The translations under genes and the position numbers were made by a program. This document shows positions 50,460 to 61,004 of a stretch of 64,000 nt of DNA, piece after piece. Location of the stretch: assembly GCA_905221605.1 (NCBI GenBank), contig CAJNDS010002631.1, forward strand, positions 248,001 through 312,000. The letters run 5' to 3'. Positions within the stretch are counted from its first letter, which is position 1. Every line of letters begins with the position of its first letter. Below the pieces are notes generated by a model that was not told the DNA's origin, did not search any database, and was given only the letters and a program-made list of their open reading frames with translations. The stretch is from Symbiodinium natans (lineage: Eukaryota; Sar; Dinophyceae; Suessiales; Symbiodiniaceae).

Positions 50460-51960
50460 ATGCAGCTGAACTCAACTGAACCACAACCCTGCGGGTGCAG
50501 CTGGACTTGTCAAACTACTCGAAGACCCGATATGTACGGAGCTGGGTTTTGTTTGGGGGTTCAGGGCAGTCCATGTGATCGTTAGGGCTTGACTCCCAAA
50601 AACTCTTCATATGCTCTGCATGTTACACCCACACTGAATGCAAGAACCTGTCTCCTAAATCTAACTTGTAGCCCATACCTTTGGGATAGAGGGCGAGAGG
50701 GGATTGAACAACCCTTTAGATAAACTGCCTGCTTGCGGCTTAGTGTCTGGGAACCTGGGGATGCAGAGCGAAGGTGCTGCGGGGTTGAATGCCTTTTCAA
50801 TGGCTAGCGCTGTCGTTGACAGCATGGGTTTGAGAATAGGGACAGCGCGACGTTAAGTTGCCTTCCGGAACGTCAAGCCGGCCCTGTTGGTTAGCGATCA
50901 GAACGCTGGCCAGCTCGACATTTTTGCTGCTTCTTCTTAGGGTTTACGGTTTCGGGTTTAGAGTTTAGGGTTTCGGGTTTAGGGTTTATTAGGGTTCGAG
51001 CTACCACTGTGGCACGTCTGCTTCCGGAATTTCCAAAATGTCGAGCCGGCCCTATTCCTTGGTAGTTGGCGCTCAGGATCCTCGAGACCCTCGCTTGAAA
51101 GCTACCGAAGCTGTTTCCAGGACTCTTCAGGATCTGCCCTGCCCCTTAGTCCTGGAGATTAAGAGTCTCAGAAGAGACCGCAAGCACCGAAAAAGAGACA
51201 GCTCGATGATGTAAGAGAGAGACGAGTCACAACACAATGAAGAGCGGTGGCCCACCGTGGCTTTCCCACGGGAACTTCCATACCCTACTTACCAAAAGGG
51301 AATGCAGAAAAACAACGTATCTTTATCAGAAGCGACACGCTACTCCCAAGTGCCAATAGCGTACTGGCCACTTTTATTGGCCGATACAAGTAGTAAATAA
51401 AGTGTAACAGCATGATACTTGCAGGATCACCAGATGCCTGCGCAGCATGTGTAGAATTTCTTAGGCACGCGCTCGTCTTGTCAGTGGTTGCGGAATCCGA
51501 CAATACCAGGGCAGCGCAGTTGTAGCGTAGCAAAACCTGCCATAGACAGACATTCACAGCAGTCTTCACACATGTGTGTCAGTATGTCACATGGTAAAGT
51601 CACTTGCAGAATGCTTCAAACATGTAGTTGGTTTACAGTCGTACTGCCTGCCTTTCCCATTGAGATCGCCGAAGTACTTCATGGCCAGGATGGCGATTCG
51701 TTTGCAGAGTAGTGTAAAGAGAATTGCCCAACTGGTTCGACTACCTGGGCAGCTGATATAGAGTATAGCTCTGATGTCATGGCAATTCTGGAACGCTAAT
51801 GCTAATACCTGCATTCATGTCATTTCGGAGCAACATGCCCGGTGTATGAAGTTCAGTGCTCAGAATACATACTGCTTAGTCCATCAGTGTCATTCCTGCG
51901 CAAGACTGGTCGACAACAACATAAGAGTGGAAGCCTGTGTGCACTGAGTCGCTACAGGTC
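50460..51960. other. Stretch with only weak candidates
   Basis: Short TTTAGGG/TTTCGGG run (50940-50990); the phrases CTTCCGGAACGTCAAGCCGG CCCT (about 50862) and CTTCCGGAATTTCCAAAATG TCGAGCCGGCCCT (about 51030) are a diverged direct repeat around it. Minus frame 51285-51569 (ASIMLLHFIYYLYRPIKVAS) is open. No supported gene. Confidence 0.4.
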
Positions 51961-52037
51961 CTTGCCCGACATGAACCCTATATGCTTGCTTATTCTCCGC
52001 GCCCGTATCATTGAGACTGGCCCTTGCACGAGAGAGA

Positions 52038-52272
52038 AAAGAAGAGAGCGCAGAAGAAGAAGAAGAAGAAGCAGAAGAAAAAGAATGAGAAGAAGAAGAA
52101 TAAGCAGGAGAAGATGAAGAAGCAGAAGAAGAAGCAGGAGAAGAAAAATGAGAAGAAAAAGAAGAAGAATGAGAACAAGAAGAAGAAGAAGCAGAAGAAG
52201 AAAAAGAAGAAGAAGAGAGAAACAGAGAACGAGAGAGCGAGAGGGAGAAAGGGAGAGAGGGAGAGAGGGTGA

Positions 52273-52315
<43 letters not shown>

Positions 52316-52370
52316 GGTGAGAGGGGGAGAGGGAGAGAGGGTGACAGGGTGAGAGGGTGAGAGGGTGAGC
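52038..52370 (+). repeat. GAA/GAGA low-complexity tract
   Basis: AGAAGA-type units grading into GAGAGG and GGGTGA units. Lys-Arg and Ser-Leu frames are artefacts. Confidence 0.9.
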
Positions 52371-52663
52371 ACTCGAGCAGAAACATCTTCTGAACGGTGC
52401 CGCAAGAAATTTGCTGTGGGAGAACGAGATCTTGTTCCCAGTTGAAATTGGCCCTTTCTGCTGAGCTATCCGCGACTACTTGCGCGTTGCTGAGGGCATC
52501 CATGTAGCGCAACGACCATGTGCGCAAGACAAACCGACAATCAAAGCCCCACCTTCAAAGCCTGAGTCCAACCTCGGCCAGGTCACGAAGCCGCCGTGTG
52601 GCTTTGGACATGAAGGGGCCGGAGACTGCAGATTGCAGGTCCCATGAATGCTTGTGTAAGAAT

Positions 52664-52933
52664 CGTTAGGTGTCTTACTTCCTGCCTTGGGGGCCCCTTA
52701 GGGGTCTCTGGCAAGATGTTGCCTTCTCCAAGTCTATCATTACAGCTCTATCTGACTCTATCTGGGGCATGCACACGACTATCTACCGCGAAAGGTTGTA
52801 CCATCAGCTACTTGCTAGTCGTATGGCTACTTTGAGCCCTCCAACAGCAATCCGTGTGAAGATTGAACCCAATGCTAATTCTTGGATTCAATCTGGCAGT
52901 CGAAAATTTCGGTTTGATGCCAGAGGGGTTTAG
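52664..52933 (+). CDS. Candidate exon, about 87 codons
   Basis: Reads LWQDVAFSKSIITALSDSIW GMHTTIYRERLYHQLLASRM and IRVKIEPNANSWIQSGSRKF, ending at TAG. Well-balanced composition. Unknown. Confidence 0.38.
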
Positions 52934-53454
52934 GGCTTCGGGCAGTATGCCATTAACCTTCAATCCAAGTGGTCATGCCGTCTGAATTCCTGGTGCAGGT
53001 TGGTTGCGGTCTTTTTGGAGCAGCCGTGGGCAGGTGCCCCCTGAGCGAAGGGCCTGCCCGCTGGGATATCACCTGTACTTGCGGCAAAGGCAGCAACCCC
53101 CGACCCTTTGCAATGATAAACTCAACAACCTAGCCTGTGGGAACTCGCAACTAGCTAGCTTGCAGGCCGTACGTTAAACGTGGCCAGTCATCTTTTGAGC
53201 AAAAGGAAGAGCGACTTGCTATCTGGGTCGTAAGTGGAAGGTCTTGGATGGATATTCATTTAATACCCAGGATCTGGGACTTCCTGTTGCAAGTCGAAGT
53301 GGAAGTCACAGCAGCAGGAATCAGAAGAACAGTGATCGAATAGTAGTGGTGAAGGCTGGCTTGTGGTAGGCGGTCCGGGTAGTGGCCATACAGTTTGCAC
53401 GTAGTATCGGCAGATAGTCGTAGTCCTAGTCGTTAGTCCTCGTACTAGTATTAC

Positions 53455-53722
53455 TTTTCGGAGTAGGAGTAGGAGAAGTAGGAGAAGTAGGAGGAGTAGG
53501 AGGAGTAGGAGGAGTGGGAGGAGTGGGAGGAGTAGGAGGAGTAGGAGGAGTAGGAGGAGTAGGAGGAGTAGGAGGAGTAGGAGGAGTAGGAGGAGTAGGA
53601 GGAGTAGGAGGAGTAGGAGGAGTAGGAGGAGTAGGAGGAGTAGGAGGAGTAGGAGGAGTAGGAGGAGTAGGAGTAGGAGGAGTAGGAGGAGTAGGAGGAG
53701 TAGGAGTAGGAGTAGGAGGAGT
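53455..53722 (+). repeat. GGAGTA hexamer array
   Basis: About 44 GGAGTA units with a few GGAGTG and AGTAGG-shifted units. Open in all frames because it has no stop codon in several phases; not treated as a gene. Confidence 0.95.
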
Positions 53723-54205
53723 GGTGACCCCCAACTTTTGAATTTAGGGGCTTGGTAGTTAATTTAACCTTTTTGGATATATATATATATATAGTACTAT
53801 TACAAATACAAGGGTAACCTTTTCTGGGCTCGGGTATAGCCCCTAAGTGAAGTTTTCGGGATGAGGGTTTAGGGTTGGTTCGGATCACTTTTGGGACACC
53901 CTCAACCCCAGACCCTAAACCTTAAGCAAAAACCCTAGTCCCTTAATTCCCAAACACCACACTGAACTCTAAACCCAAACCGGCCCCAACAGCTCAACCC
54001 CCTAAACCCCTCCCGGATTGGGTCCCCCGGTATGTATATCGTGCTCTTGCGGGCGTAGGTCTTTGTGCCTCTTTGTTTTGTGCACGGCTTCAGGGCTTTC
54101 CGCGTCCACTCAAACAATCCGCTGGAGCCTGTGCCCAAGGCTATTCACATTCCTGGGCCCACTGTGGGGGGTAAAAGGGCTGTTACGTTTCAAAGGGTTC
54201 GAAGC

Positions 54206-55705
54206 ATGGCTTTCGTGCAACCGCGCCTACCACCTCTGCCGGCCGCGTTCCTCAATGTCCATGACGACTCTCTGGACTCGTCGCGCGTCCTGCGGCGCTG
54301 TAGCAGCTTCCCCGGCTACACGCCCTTCGAGCTCGACCCGAACTTCGGCGAAGCTTCCGAGGCCGAAGATGCTGCTGCGACTTGGCCAGACACCGACGAG
54401 GAGGGCTTGGGGCGCCTTGGGGCGCCATGGTCCAGCAGCACCTTGGGTCCGCGAGCCGAAGAGACGTCGGAAGACAGCTGCAAAGGTGGGGGTCTACTAA
54501 AATAAGGGACCCTACTAAAGGCCCCCAAAAAGGTAGGATTTTCCTTATAATGAAAATCCCAATAAGGTACCCCCGAATTTCGGAAACCTGCAGGTGTCCC
54601 TGTCTTGGAGGGCCTCTGTCTCACACCCCTGGGCCCGCCGCCCACCGAGACCGGCATTGATGAGTCGATGGCAAAGCGCCCGAGTCCCATGAAAGTCACT
54701 AGGACCCAGCTTCGGACCCTTGTTTTTTGTTTTGGGTTTAGGGTTTAGGGTTCTTAGGTTTCCATGTCACAGGATGCCCTTTCCGTTCCTAGGTTGCCGC
54801 TGGACTTAGGTCAGGGTGAAGCCGGAAAGTGCAACTCCAGCAACGCACACAAAGCAGCCCGTGGTCCCTACTTTGTTGCGCATGACAAGGGCGTTGTTGC
54901 CAGGCCGTGAGGGGAACGCGCTTCTGTCTACACAGGTGGTCCATGCACTCCCGGGCACTGCGGACTGCAGCCCTATTTCACAGGTATCGAAGCAAGTGGT
55001 GCAAGCCCCCTGCTGCCCTCCCTCTCACACGTCGCAGCAAGTGATGCAAGCCCACCGCAGCCCTACCTCGCAAACGTCGACGAACATGACGCAAGCCCAG
55101 CGTGCTGGCGCTCAAGTCGTGCGAAAGACCAGACGCATGATGCCTGCCGTGACTCGGCCGTACTTCAAGGCATGTCCTACTAATTGCTTAAGAACCCCCC
55201 CCCTCCCCCAAAAACAATAATATACTAATAATATACTTCCTTATAAGGGTAATATAGGGATTGTTTTTATTCTTTTTGGGGTTCTTGAGCAAATAGTAGG
55301 TTCTTCCATAGTAAGGGCACCTACTTAGATGGTGCTTATTCAACGGGTTCAAAGCAAAGCTCAGGTGGATCCGGAGCAGTTGGCCCAAGTTTCGCCTTCT
55401 TCGCCTTCGACGCGGCCACGGAGGCCGTTCCTTTGTCAGAGTGGGGCAACAATTTTACATGTTTAAGGGCACTTAAACTCAATAAGGAACCTAAACCCTA
55501 AACCCTAAACCCGAAGATGTCAGTGCTTTAGTTCCTAAACCCTAAACCTAAACCCTAAACCCGAAAATGTCAGTTTTTTAGTACTATTTCCACCATGAAC
55601 TAGGTCCGGGCGGCCCACGAGTCCCAAGAGCCCATCCTACAAGCCGCGTTGACGGACGCCAGACGCCCCTTTCTATGGTTGGCGGCACAATCTGGGCGCC
55701 CATGA
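54206..55705 (+). CDS. Gene X: five-exon gene, 328 aa, unknown function
   Basis: Exons 54206-54485, 54594-54721, 54810-55169, 55329-55445 and 55604-55705 (TGA). Phases 1, 0, 0 and 0; the frame stays open for 328 codons. N-terminus MAFVQPRLPPLPAAFLNVHD, then SSFPGYTPFELDPNFGEASE and a Ser/Glu-rich part; exon 2 VPVLEGLCLTPLGPPPTETG; exon 3 is low-complexity Thr/Gln/Ser (TQAQRAGAQVVRKTRRMMPA); exon 4 QRVQSKAQVDPEQLAQVSPS; exon 5 AAHESQEPILQAALTDARRP. The hydrophobic start followed by an acidic patch and an Arg-Ser-Phe-Pro turn is a style I associate with dinoflagellate regulatory and RNA-binding proteins; no catalytic domain is seen. Intron 1 is family A copy A7, intron 2 holds telomere units, intron 3 is family E copy E2 with a GC donor (AAG|GCATGT), intron 4 (GC donor) holds CCCTAAA units. 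An upstream in-frame extension to about 54096 is possible. Confidence 0.7.
54486..54593 (+). mobile_element. Family A element = gene X intron 1 (copy A7)
   Basis: GTGGGGGTCTACTAAAATAA GGG...CCCCGAATTTCGGAAACCTGCAG. 108 nt. Splicing at its GT and at CTGCAG restores the frame exactly. Confidence 0.75.
55176..55300 (+). mobile_element. Family E element inside gene X intron 3 (copy E2)
   Basis: CCTACTAATTGCTTAAGAAC CCC and its reverse complement GGGGTTCTTGAGCAAATAGT AGG form the ends. The intron is 55170-55328. Confidence 0.75.
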
Positions 55706-55745
55706 AATCTGAGGTTTAGGGGTTTAGTAACTCTAGAGGCCTTGG

Positions 55746-56013
55746 TCATTTGAAGGGGTGCCTTGGGTCGGCTTCAAGAGATGGTCTTCGTGTTTGGGAT
55801 CCGGTGTCAAGCCGCAGGAACTCTCGCGCAGGTGGCCTTTGATTCTGGGGGCGCTGGTCAACCGCTGAATAGAGCCGAGCAGCAGGGTTTAGGGTTATGG
55901 GTTTTGGGTTGAAATGCCGGATAGGCCCCAACAAAGGACATGCTTTCTTCGAGAGATAGCTTGTGAAGGATCTTCAGCGGTTGCATCGCCTGCACCCCAG
56001 TCAAATCGGACGC
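55746..56013 (-). CDS. Gene Y: two 3'-terminal exons
   Basis: Exons 55918-56013 and 55746-55844 (TGA), both multiples of three. After CACCCCAG: SDLTGVQAMQPLKILHKLSL EESMSFVGAYP, GC donor CCG|GCATTT; after GCCCCCAG: NQRPPAREFLRLDTGSQTRR PSLEADPRHPFK. Its stop lies 40 bp from the stop of gene X (convergent pair). Further upstream, minus blocks around family A copy A8 (KGADGKLRYPAL at about 56335-56380) may belong to it. Product not recognised. Confidence 0.42.
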
Positions 56014-56021
56014 CTGGGGTG

Positions 56022-56108
56022 GGTTTAGGGTTTGGGGTTTAGGGTTTGGGGTTTTGGGTTTAGGGTTTAGGGTTTGGGGTTTAGGGTTTGGGGTTTAGGG
56101 TTTTGGGT
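56022..56108 (+). repeat. TTTAGGG/TTTGGGG alternating array
   Basis: About twelve units in which TTTAGGG and TTTGGGG alternate, a two-unit higher-order repeat. Confidence 0.9.
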
Positions 56109-56384
56109 CCGTGACACTTTGAAATCAACTCCGATGGCTCAGGGGAGGGGCTGATGGCCACCTTCTCATCGGCCTGAAATCTTAAGCCCCAAACCCTCAA
56201 CCCCCCAGACTGCAAAAATAGTCTGAACCCCAATAATTTCCCTCACCCTTCACCCCTCACTGGGCCACGCACTACTTGAGAGCTCACTTGGGTTCAAGTT
56301 ACCCATCAGTGAAATTCGGCCTGTTCGCATCATAACAGGGCCGGGTATCGGAGCTTGCCATCAGCTCCCTTTACAGCTTCTACA

Positions 56385-56484
56385 TGGGGGTTTACGATCT
56401 TAGGGTCTTGGGCCTTACTATCAGGGGATCCTACTATGTGGGGGTCTATATTTAGGGGTCCCTTGTTTTCGTAAGCCCCCGTAG
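56385..56484 (-). mobile_element. Family A inverted-repeat element (copy A8)
   Basis: Reverse-orientation copy: GTTTACGATCTTAGGGTCTT ...CCCTTGTTTTCGTAAGCCCC. Minus-strand coding-like blocks lie on both sides. Confidence 0.65.
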
Positions 56485-56659
56485 GCTTTTTTGTTCGGCG
56501 ACCTTGCTCTCCGGCACAGCCCGAGTCAGGTGAGTTTTGATTGGGGTTGGCCACTAAACCACCTAAATCCCCGGAAACCCCTAAACCTCCTAAACCCTAA
56601 ACTCTAAACCCCTAAGACCTAAACCCGACTACTGAAAGGACCCTTCTGGCCCAGCAAGA

Positions 56660-56785
56660 AGGGCACTCTGAAGAGGCTTTAGGCTTTAGGCTTTAGTCTT
56701 TAGGCTTTAGGCTTTAGGGTTTAGGTTTTAGGGTTTAAGGTTTATAGGGTTTAGGGTTTATAAGGTTTAGGGTCTAGGGTTTAGC
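56660..56785 (+). repeat. CTTTAGG/TTTAGGG mixed array
   Basis: GCTTTAG units followed by TTTAGGG and TTTATAGGG units, the same order of variants as in the 28008-28208 array. Confidence 0.85.
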
Positions 56786-56834
56786 ACGGGCATTTCACAC
56801 AATACGGTTCGGGTTCTCTAAGCCGTTATCCCTC

Positions 56835-57384
56835 ATGGAGTTCCCAGGAGTACGGTCACGGATGTCGTGCATTTCCGAAAAAGCCCCTCCGCACTATACC
56901 TCGAAGGAAAGCAATGAGTACAATCCTCATTGCAGGAGCTCCTCCAAAGAAGACGTGACCACCCCAGAAGGGGTTGTACAGTCGCTTCTTACCCCCCTGG
57001 GCCCTAAACACTGTCCTCTACTGGATGATTCGGAGCTGTCTACGTTGCATGCTGAAGATTGCGAGCGCCACTGTTCAGGGGTATAAGGAGGGACCGCTAT
57101 ATATATACACACATATAGACTATGTATATATTTATATGTATCTTTTCGAACCGCTATATATCTAGGTAGCTCCTAAAAACCCCCTAAATAAGCCCTGAGG
57201 TCCCTTATAAGGATCCCTCCTTTATGTCCCTCGAGTCACTGTATGTCGGTGGAAAGTGTTGCTATCAGAGACTCCCCTCTGCTCTTAAGGAGCGGACGGT
57301 ACTATCCTTCGGGGCTCAGACACCAAACTGCCAGCTTTATACCCAAGACCTCAACAGGGTGTGTTGCGTGAACCCAGTTGAAAG
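56835..57384 (+). CDS. Gene V: two exons around a palindromic intron
   Basis: Exons 56835-57080 and 57236-57384. ATG opens MEFPGVRSRMSCISEKAPPH, then SKEDVTTPEGVVQSLLTPLG and LLDDSELSTLHAEDCERHC. The exon ends TCAGGG|GTATAAGG; the intron 57081-57235 is an inverted-repeat element; exon 2 follows CTCGAG in phase 0: SLYVGGKCCYQRLPSALKER TVLSFGAQTPNCQLYTQDLN RVCCVNPVE, ending AAAG|GTTTAGGG, another telomere-type donor (57385). 131 codons open so far; the gene must continue beyond. Several Cys; no family recognised. Confidence 0.6.
57081..57235 (+). mobile_element. Family G element = gene V intron 1
   Basis: 155 nt: GTATAAGGAGGGACCGCTAT ATAT at one end, GGATCCCTCCTTTAT near the other, plus two inner copies of ACCGCTATATAT (57091 and about 57150). 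Confidence 0.65.
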
Positions 57385-57605
57385 GTTTAGGGTGAAGGGT
57401 TTAGGGTGTAGGGTTTAGGGTTTAGGGTTCAACGCCTCTAAGTCCCTATCTTGGTGGCTGATCCCTGCTGATCCCTGAGGTGACCAGAGCGGAACCCATC
57501 TGATCTCATGCATGTGCGCCTGCTTTTGTGGCAAAAAGCTCTAAGCCTTGTGGAGCAAATGAACCCGGTAAAGGGGATTATAGAGTATAGGGTATGTGTC
57601 CCCTA

Positions 57606-58065
57606 AGCCCCAAATCCTAAATCCTAAACCCTAAACCCTAAACCCTAAACCCTAAAGCCCTCCAAAGCCCTAAACCCTCAGCTGCAGAACTTCTGAGCCC
57701 CCGTAAGCCGCTTCAAGACGCAAACGCTTAGACTCCTCAACTCTCAACCCCAGGGTTTAGGTGGTTTAGGGTTTAGGGTTTAGGGTTTAGGGTTTAGGGT
57801 TTAGGGTTCAGGGTTCAGGGTTCAGGGTTCAGGGTTCAGGGTTCAGGGTTCAGGGTTAGGGTTTAGGGTTTTAGAGTAAACCCTAAAGCTGACACTCCGA
57901 AGCGCAACCCTAGGGCCCTAAACTTCTATGCCCTTAAAACTCCCTAAGCCCCTAAACCCTCAATCCTAAGCCCCCTAAGCCCCTAAACCCCTAAACCGCC
58001 AAACCCTACACCCCCAAACCCTCAACCCTCAGCCCTAAACCCTAAACCCCTGAACCCCTAAAAGC
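57606..58065. repeat. Mixed telomere-type block
   Basis: CCCTAAA units (57617-57690), then TTTAGGG and eight TTCAGGG units (57752-57860), then strongly diverged CCCTAAA, CCCCTAAG and CCCCCAAA units to 58065. No gene seen. 58066-58600 holds no convincing exon. Confidence 0.8.
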
Positions 58066-58833
58066 CCCCTAAAAGCACCCCAAAAGTACTCCAAAAAGCC
58101 CTCCCAAAGCTCCCCAGTCGGGATCAACTTCAGCGAATTTCGGCAATTGTTGGCAGAAACCCACCATCTTTTTTTTAAACTCTGACGCCAGTGTCTTGTT
58201 CAGTCGCCCTAGTCCGATGTGAGGGGTTTTGGGTTCAGACTCGCATGCTCAGAGCTTGTCTTGTAGATTTGCGGCTCAGGAGAGAGATGCAACATGCAAG
58301 TAAGCGCAACTCAACTTCAAAAGCTTGAGATGCGGTTGGAAACAACCGAAGCCTACTTTCGATCATCAAGCACGAATCGGCAATTTCCCCTAAGCCGCCC
58401 TGCAAATCAAATTGCCGAGCTCAGGGAGGCTCCACGGCTGAGCATCTGCGACTGACTCCAGCAACTGCTTCTAGAAACACAAGGTTTGATCATGGGAAGT
58501 TAGAACTACATACTGACTTGCTAGCAACCATGGAGCTGTAGCAATCCGTGAACACTAAAGGCTCTGCAACTCAGGACACGTACTCTGAACCTCGGCCACC
58601 CACCTAACGCCCCAACTCACTTTGAGAGCTCTTGCACAGATAGTCCGCCTTGCATCCCCTGAGAAGCAATCAAGATCCACTGCGCAACGTGTCTGGGACG
58701 TCAGCAGCTGCTGCAATGCTGAGGTGCTTTGGAAGCTTTCCTGCCCTTGTCAATGTGTTGAAAGTCGCGTTCGGGCTTCAGAACATCCGCCTGCCTTGAC
58801 GTTAAACCTTGTCTTCCCACGGGTCTGGGGCAG

Positions 58834-59731
58834 ATAATCAAAATCAAGGGGCCAAGGGTAATGTCCAAACGGCACCCTCTAGATTTTACATCTTAAACCT
58901 TGAACAAAACGTGGTGGCCAGAGATTTTTCGATTGGGGTCCAGTTTGGGATCCGGCCGAAAAATCACTTTTTCACACGTAGGTCACACGTAGGTACCTGT
59001 AGTATCCAAGGGAAGCAGTTCTATGTTTTTTCTTCGTGGTTTCAGCTGGGCCGCTGGATAGCTCCCCGGATCTGCATAAAGCCCCACACCACCACTCAAT
59101 ATTGGGCCGCCATGGGCATCTGTGTTTATGACTTCTCTCGGCTTTTGCGTTATTGCGACATTTTCGGAGTTGCAAGGGTTTCGGGTTTAGGGTTTCAGGG
59201 TTTTGGGGTTTTAGGGTTTTAGGGTTTTAAGGTGTTAGGGTTTTAGGGTTTAGGGTTTTAGGGTTTTAGGGTTTTAGGGTTTTAGGGTTTAAGGGTTTTA
59301 GGGTTTAGGGTTTAGGGTTTAGGGTTTGGGGTTTATGTAGGGCTCACCCAACAGGTGCTTTCCCCGACCCCTGATTATCGTCAACAGATTTACAGTTCGT
59401 AGTTGCTCGGACAGCGATTGAACGTGGTGCCTTGGTGGCCCCGAAGCCTGAAAGCCTGAAAAAAAAAGCTTGGAGTTGTTTTATTTTTCAGGTTGAAGCT
59501 TGATTTTCGGTGCTTTGGGCGAGATGTCGGTAAGGCTCGCACTCGTAACAGACTTCCTCCGTATTTGCCCCAGCTTTGTGGCTCGGAGTTGGGTGCTTGG
59601 AGATGTTTCGTCATGTCATGCAGGTTATGGGCCCTTTCCTGCGCCTTGCTACTGAGTGCGGCCCGCGAGGTGGGGTTTGGAGTCGGGTTCGATGGCTTCG
59701 CAGGCTTACTAGCGTCAGGCCGCAAAGCATG
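58834..59731 (+). CDS. Gene T: four spliced exons, unknown function
   Basis: Exons 58834-59177, 59396-59445, 59492-59529 and 59574-59731. Pieces: APSRFYILNLEQNVVARDFS, AAMGICVYDFSRLLRYCDIF; FVVARTAIERGALVAP; LKLDFRCFGRDV; LGVGCLEMFRHVMQVMGPFL RLATECGPRGGVWSRVRWLR. Junctions: GGGGCAG; AGG|GTTTCGGG into a TTTTAGGG array; TTTACAG; AA|GCCTGA (GC); TTTTTCAG; TCG|GTAAGG; GCCCCAG; ATG|GTAAGC. Phases 0, 2, 1 and 0 agree over about 198 codons. An upstream frame (58622-58837, EKQSRSTAQRVWDVSSCCNA) may be an earlier exon, and a short final exon may follow at about 59803-59835. A 160-codon minus frame overlaps but lacks splice support. Confidence 0.52.
59178..59336 (+). repeat. TTTTAGGG octamer array inside gene T intron
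   Basis: Mostly GGTTTTAG octamers with a few heptamers at both ends. Confidence 0.9.
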
Positions 59732-60204
59732 GTAAGCTCCACCTGCGCATCCGAAACCCGAAACCCTAAACCCTGAACCCTGTTTGGGTGGAGGTAGAAG
59801 CAGCTTCGGAGGGGCTTGACCCAAAAGCAATCCTAAACGTAGGATGCCGGGGTGAAGTGCGAACCCAACCAAGCAGATTCATCTTTGGTTGTTGTTTGTT
59901 TTAGGAGTGTTGGGTTTTGGTGTTTCCTGGCTTAGAACTGTAGTGGGGAGGGTACATACTACGCGAAAAAGCTTTTAAATTCTGCCCTGTCCAAAGGTCC
60001 AAGAACACTCTTAAAGAAAACTACAAGGAAAAATCCCCCGAGAAGGGGTGCACAAATCAAAAGCTGTCCAACAGCCCCAAAGAGCTTATCATTTAGACAC
60101 ACCGTCCCTGATCAGACTGAAACACATAAATATTCAGATTTTTCAGATCTATTTCCCCACCCTCGGTACGGGGTTGTTAGATTCTAAGCTAAACTCTTAG
60201 ATTT

Positions 60205-60425
60205 CCGGAGTGTCCATGCCCAACCCCAGAGTCCCCAGAGAGCGCACAACCCCAGATTATCCACATAGAGTCCCTAGAGTGCCCAACCAGAGAATCCAAC
60301 CCGGTGGAGATGCGGCGCCCAGCAAATCCCTGGAGTGCCCAACACCAGAGTGTATTCCCAGCAGAGAACCCCAGAGTCCCTCCACAGAATGCCTGGAGTG
60401 CCCAGTTCCAGAGTTTCATGTTGCC
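60205..60425 (+). repeat. Degenerate GAGTGCCCA-CCAGAG repeat
   Basis: About seven diverged units (for example CCCTGGAGTGCCCAACACCAGAG), related to the block at 18980-19290. The regions 59840-60200 and 60430-60890 hold short open frames only. Confidence 0.55.
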
Positions 60426-60898
60426 AGAACATAGGAACTCCTCAAAACACAGCCAATCACAGTGGCCTTCGCATCTCAATAATAAAACATGTTGGTGTTG
60501 GTTCCCCTCCCCAACCGGCAGTGTTTAGGGCCAAAAAAGGTTCGTATGCCCATTATGTATGGTGACCGGAAGAACCTTGCTCAAACGCGCGGTTCAAACT
60601 GTCAAAAGCATCCCTTCGTCACTGTTGCAGAGCGGCCACTTTCGCCCAAAGTATGCCCGTGTGGATGGCGAGGCAAGGCTCGGGTCATTCGGGGAATTCA
60701 CGTTTAGCGTTCCGCCTTAAGAGGTTGCAGTCAGGCGGGCTTTTTACTACAGATCATATTTGTAAGCTATCGCAGAGTACAATGCAGGGCATCTGCGTAT
60801 GACTATCAGCTGGCTCTTAGTTTACGCAGTTCGTCAAAGCTGTTCATTGCAACCCTGCAGGGTAGGAAGTACGGCGATGCAAAGAACAGTGTGGTTGT

Positions 60899-61004
60899 AG
60901 GGTTTAGGGTTTAGGGTTTCATTAAGGTTTAGGGTTTAGTGTTTAGGGTTTAGGGTTTAGTGTTTAGGGTTTAGGGTTTAGGGTTTAGGGTTTAGGGGTT
61001 GCAG
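60899..61004 (+). repeat. TTTAGGG/TTTAGTG array
   Basis: About fifteen units; TTTAGTG variants appear twice at the same 3-unit spacing. Confidence 0.9.

Noticed and set aside
51890-52527. 171- and 191-codon Ser/Leu-rich frames
   Set aside because: They run through a GAA/GAGA low-complexity tract read in antisense.
53426-53888. Pro-Pro-Thr or Gly-Gly-Val repeat proteins
   Set aside because: Produced by the GGAGTA array; all phases open.
54018-54500. 160-codon plus frame at gene X exon 1
   Set aside because: Arg/Ser/Cys-rich shadow of the better frame; it does not continue across intron 1.
59390-59872. 160-codon minus frame opposite gene T
   Set aside because: The plus strand has GTAAGG and GTAAGC donors, CAG acceptors and frame agreement over four exons; the minus frame has none of these.
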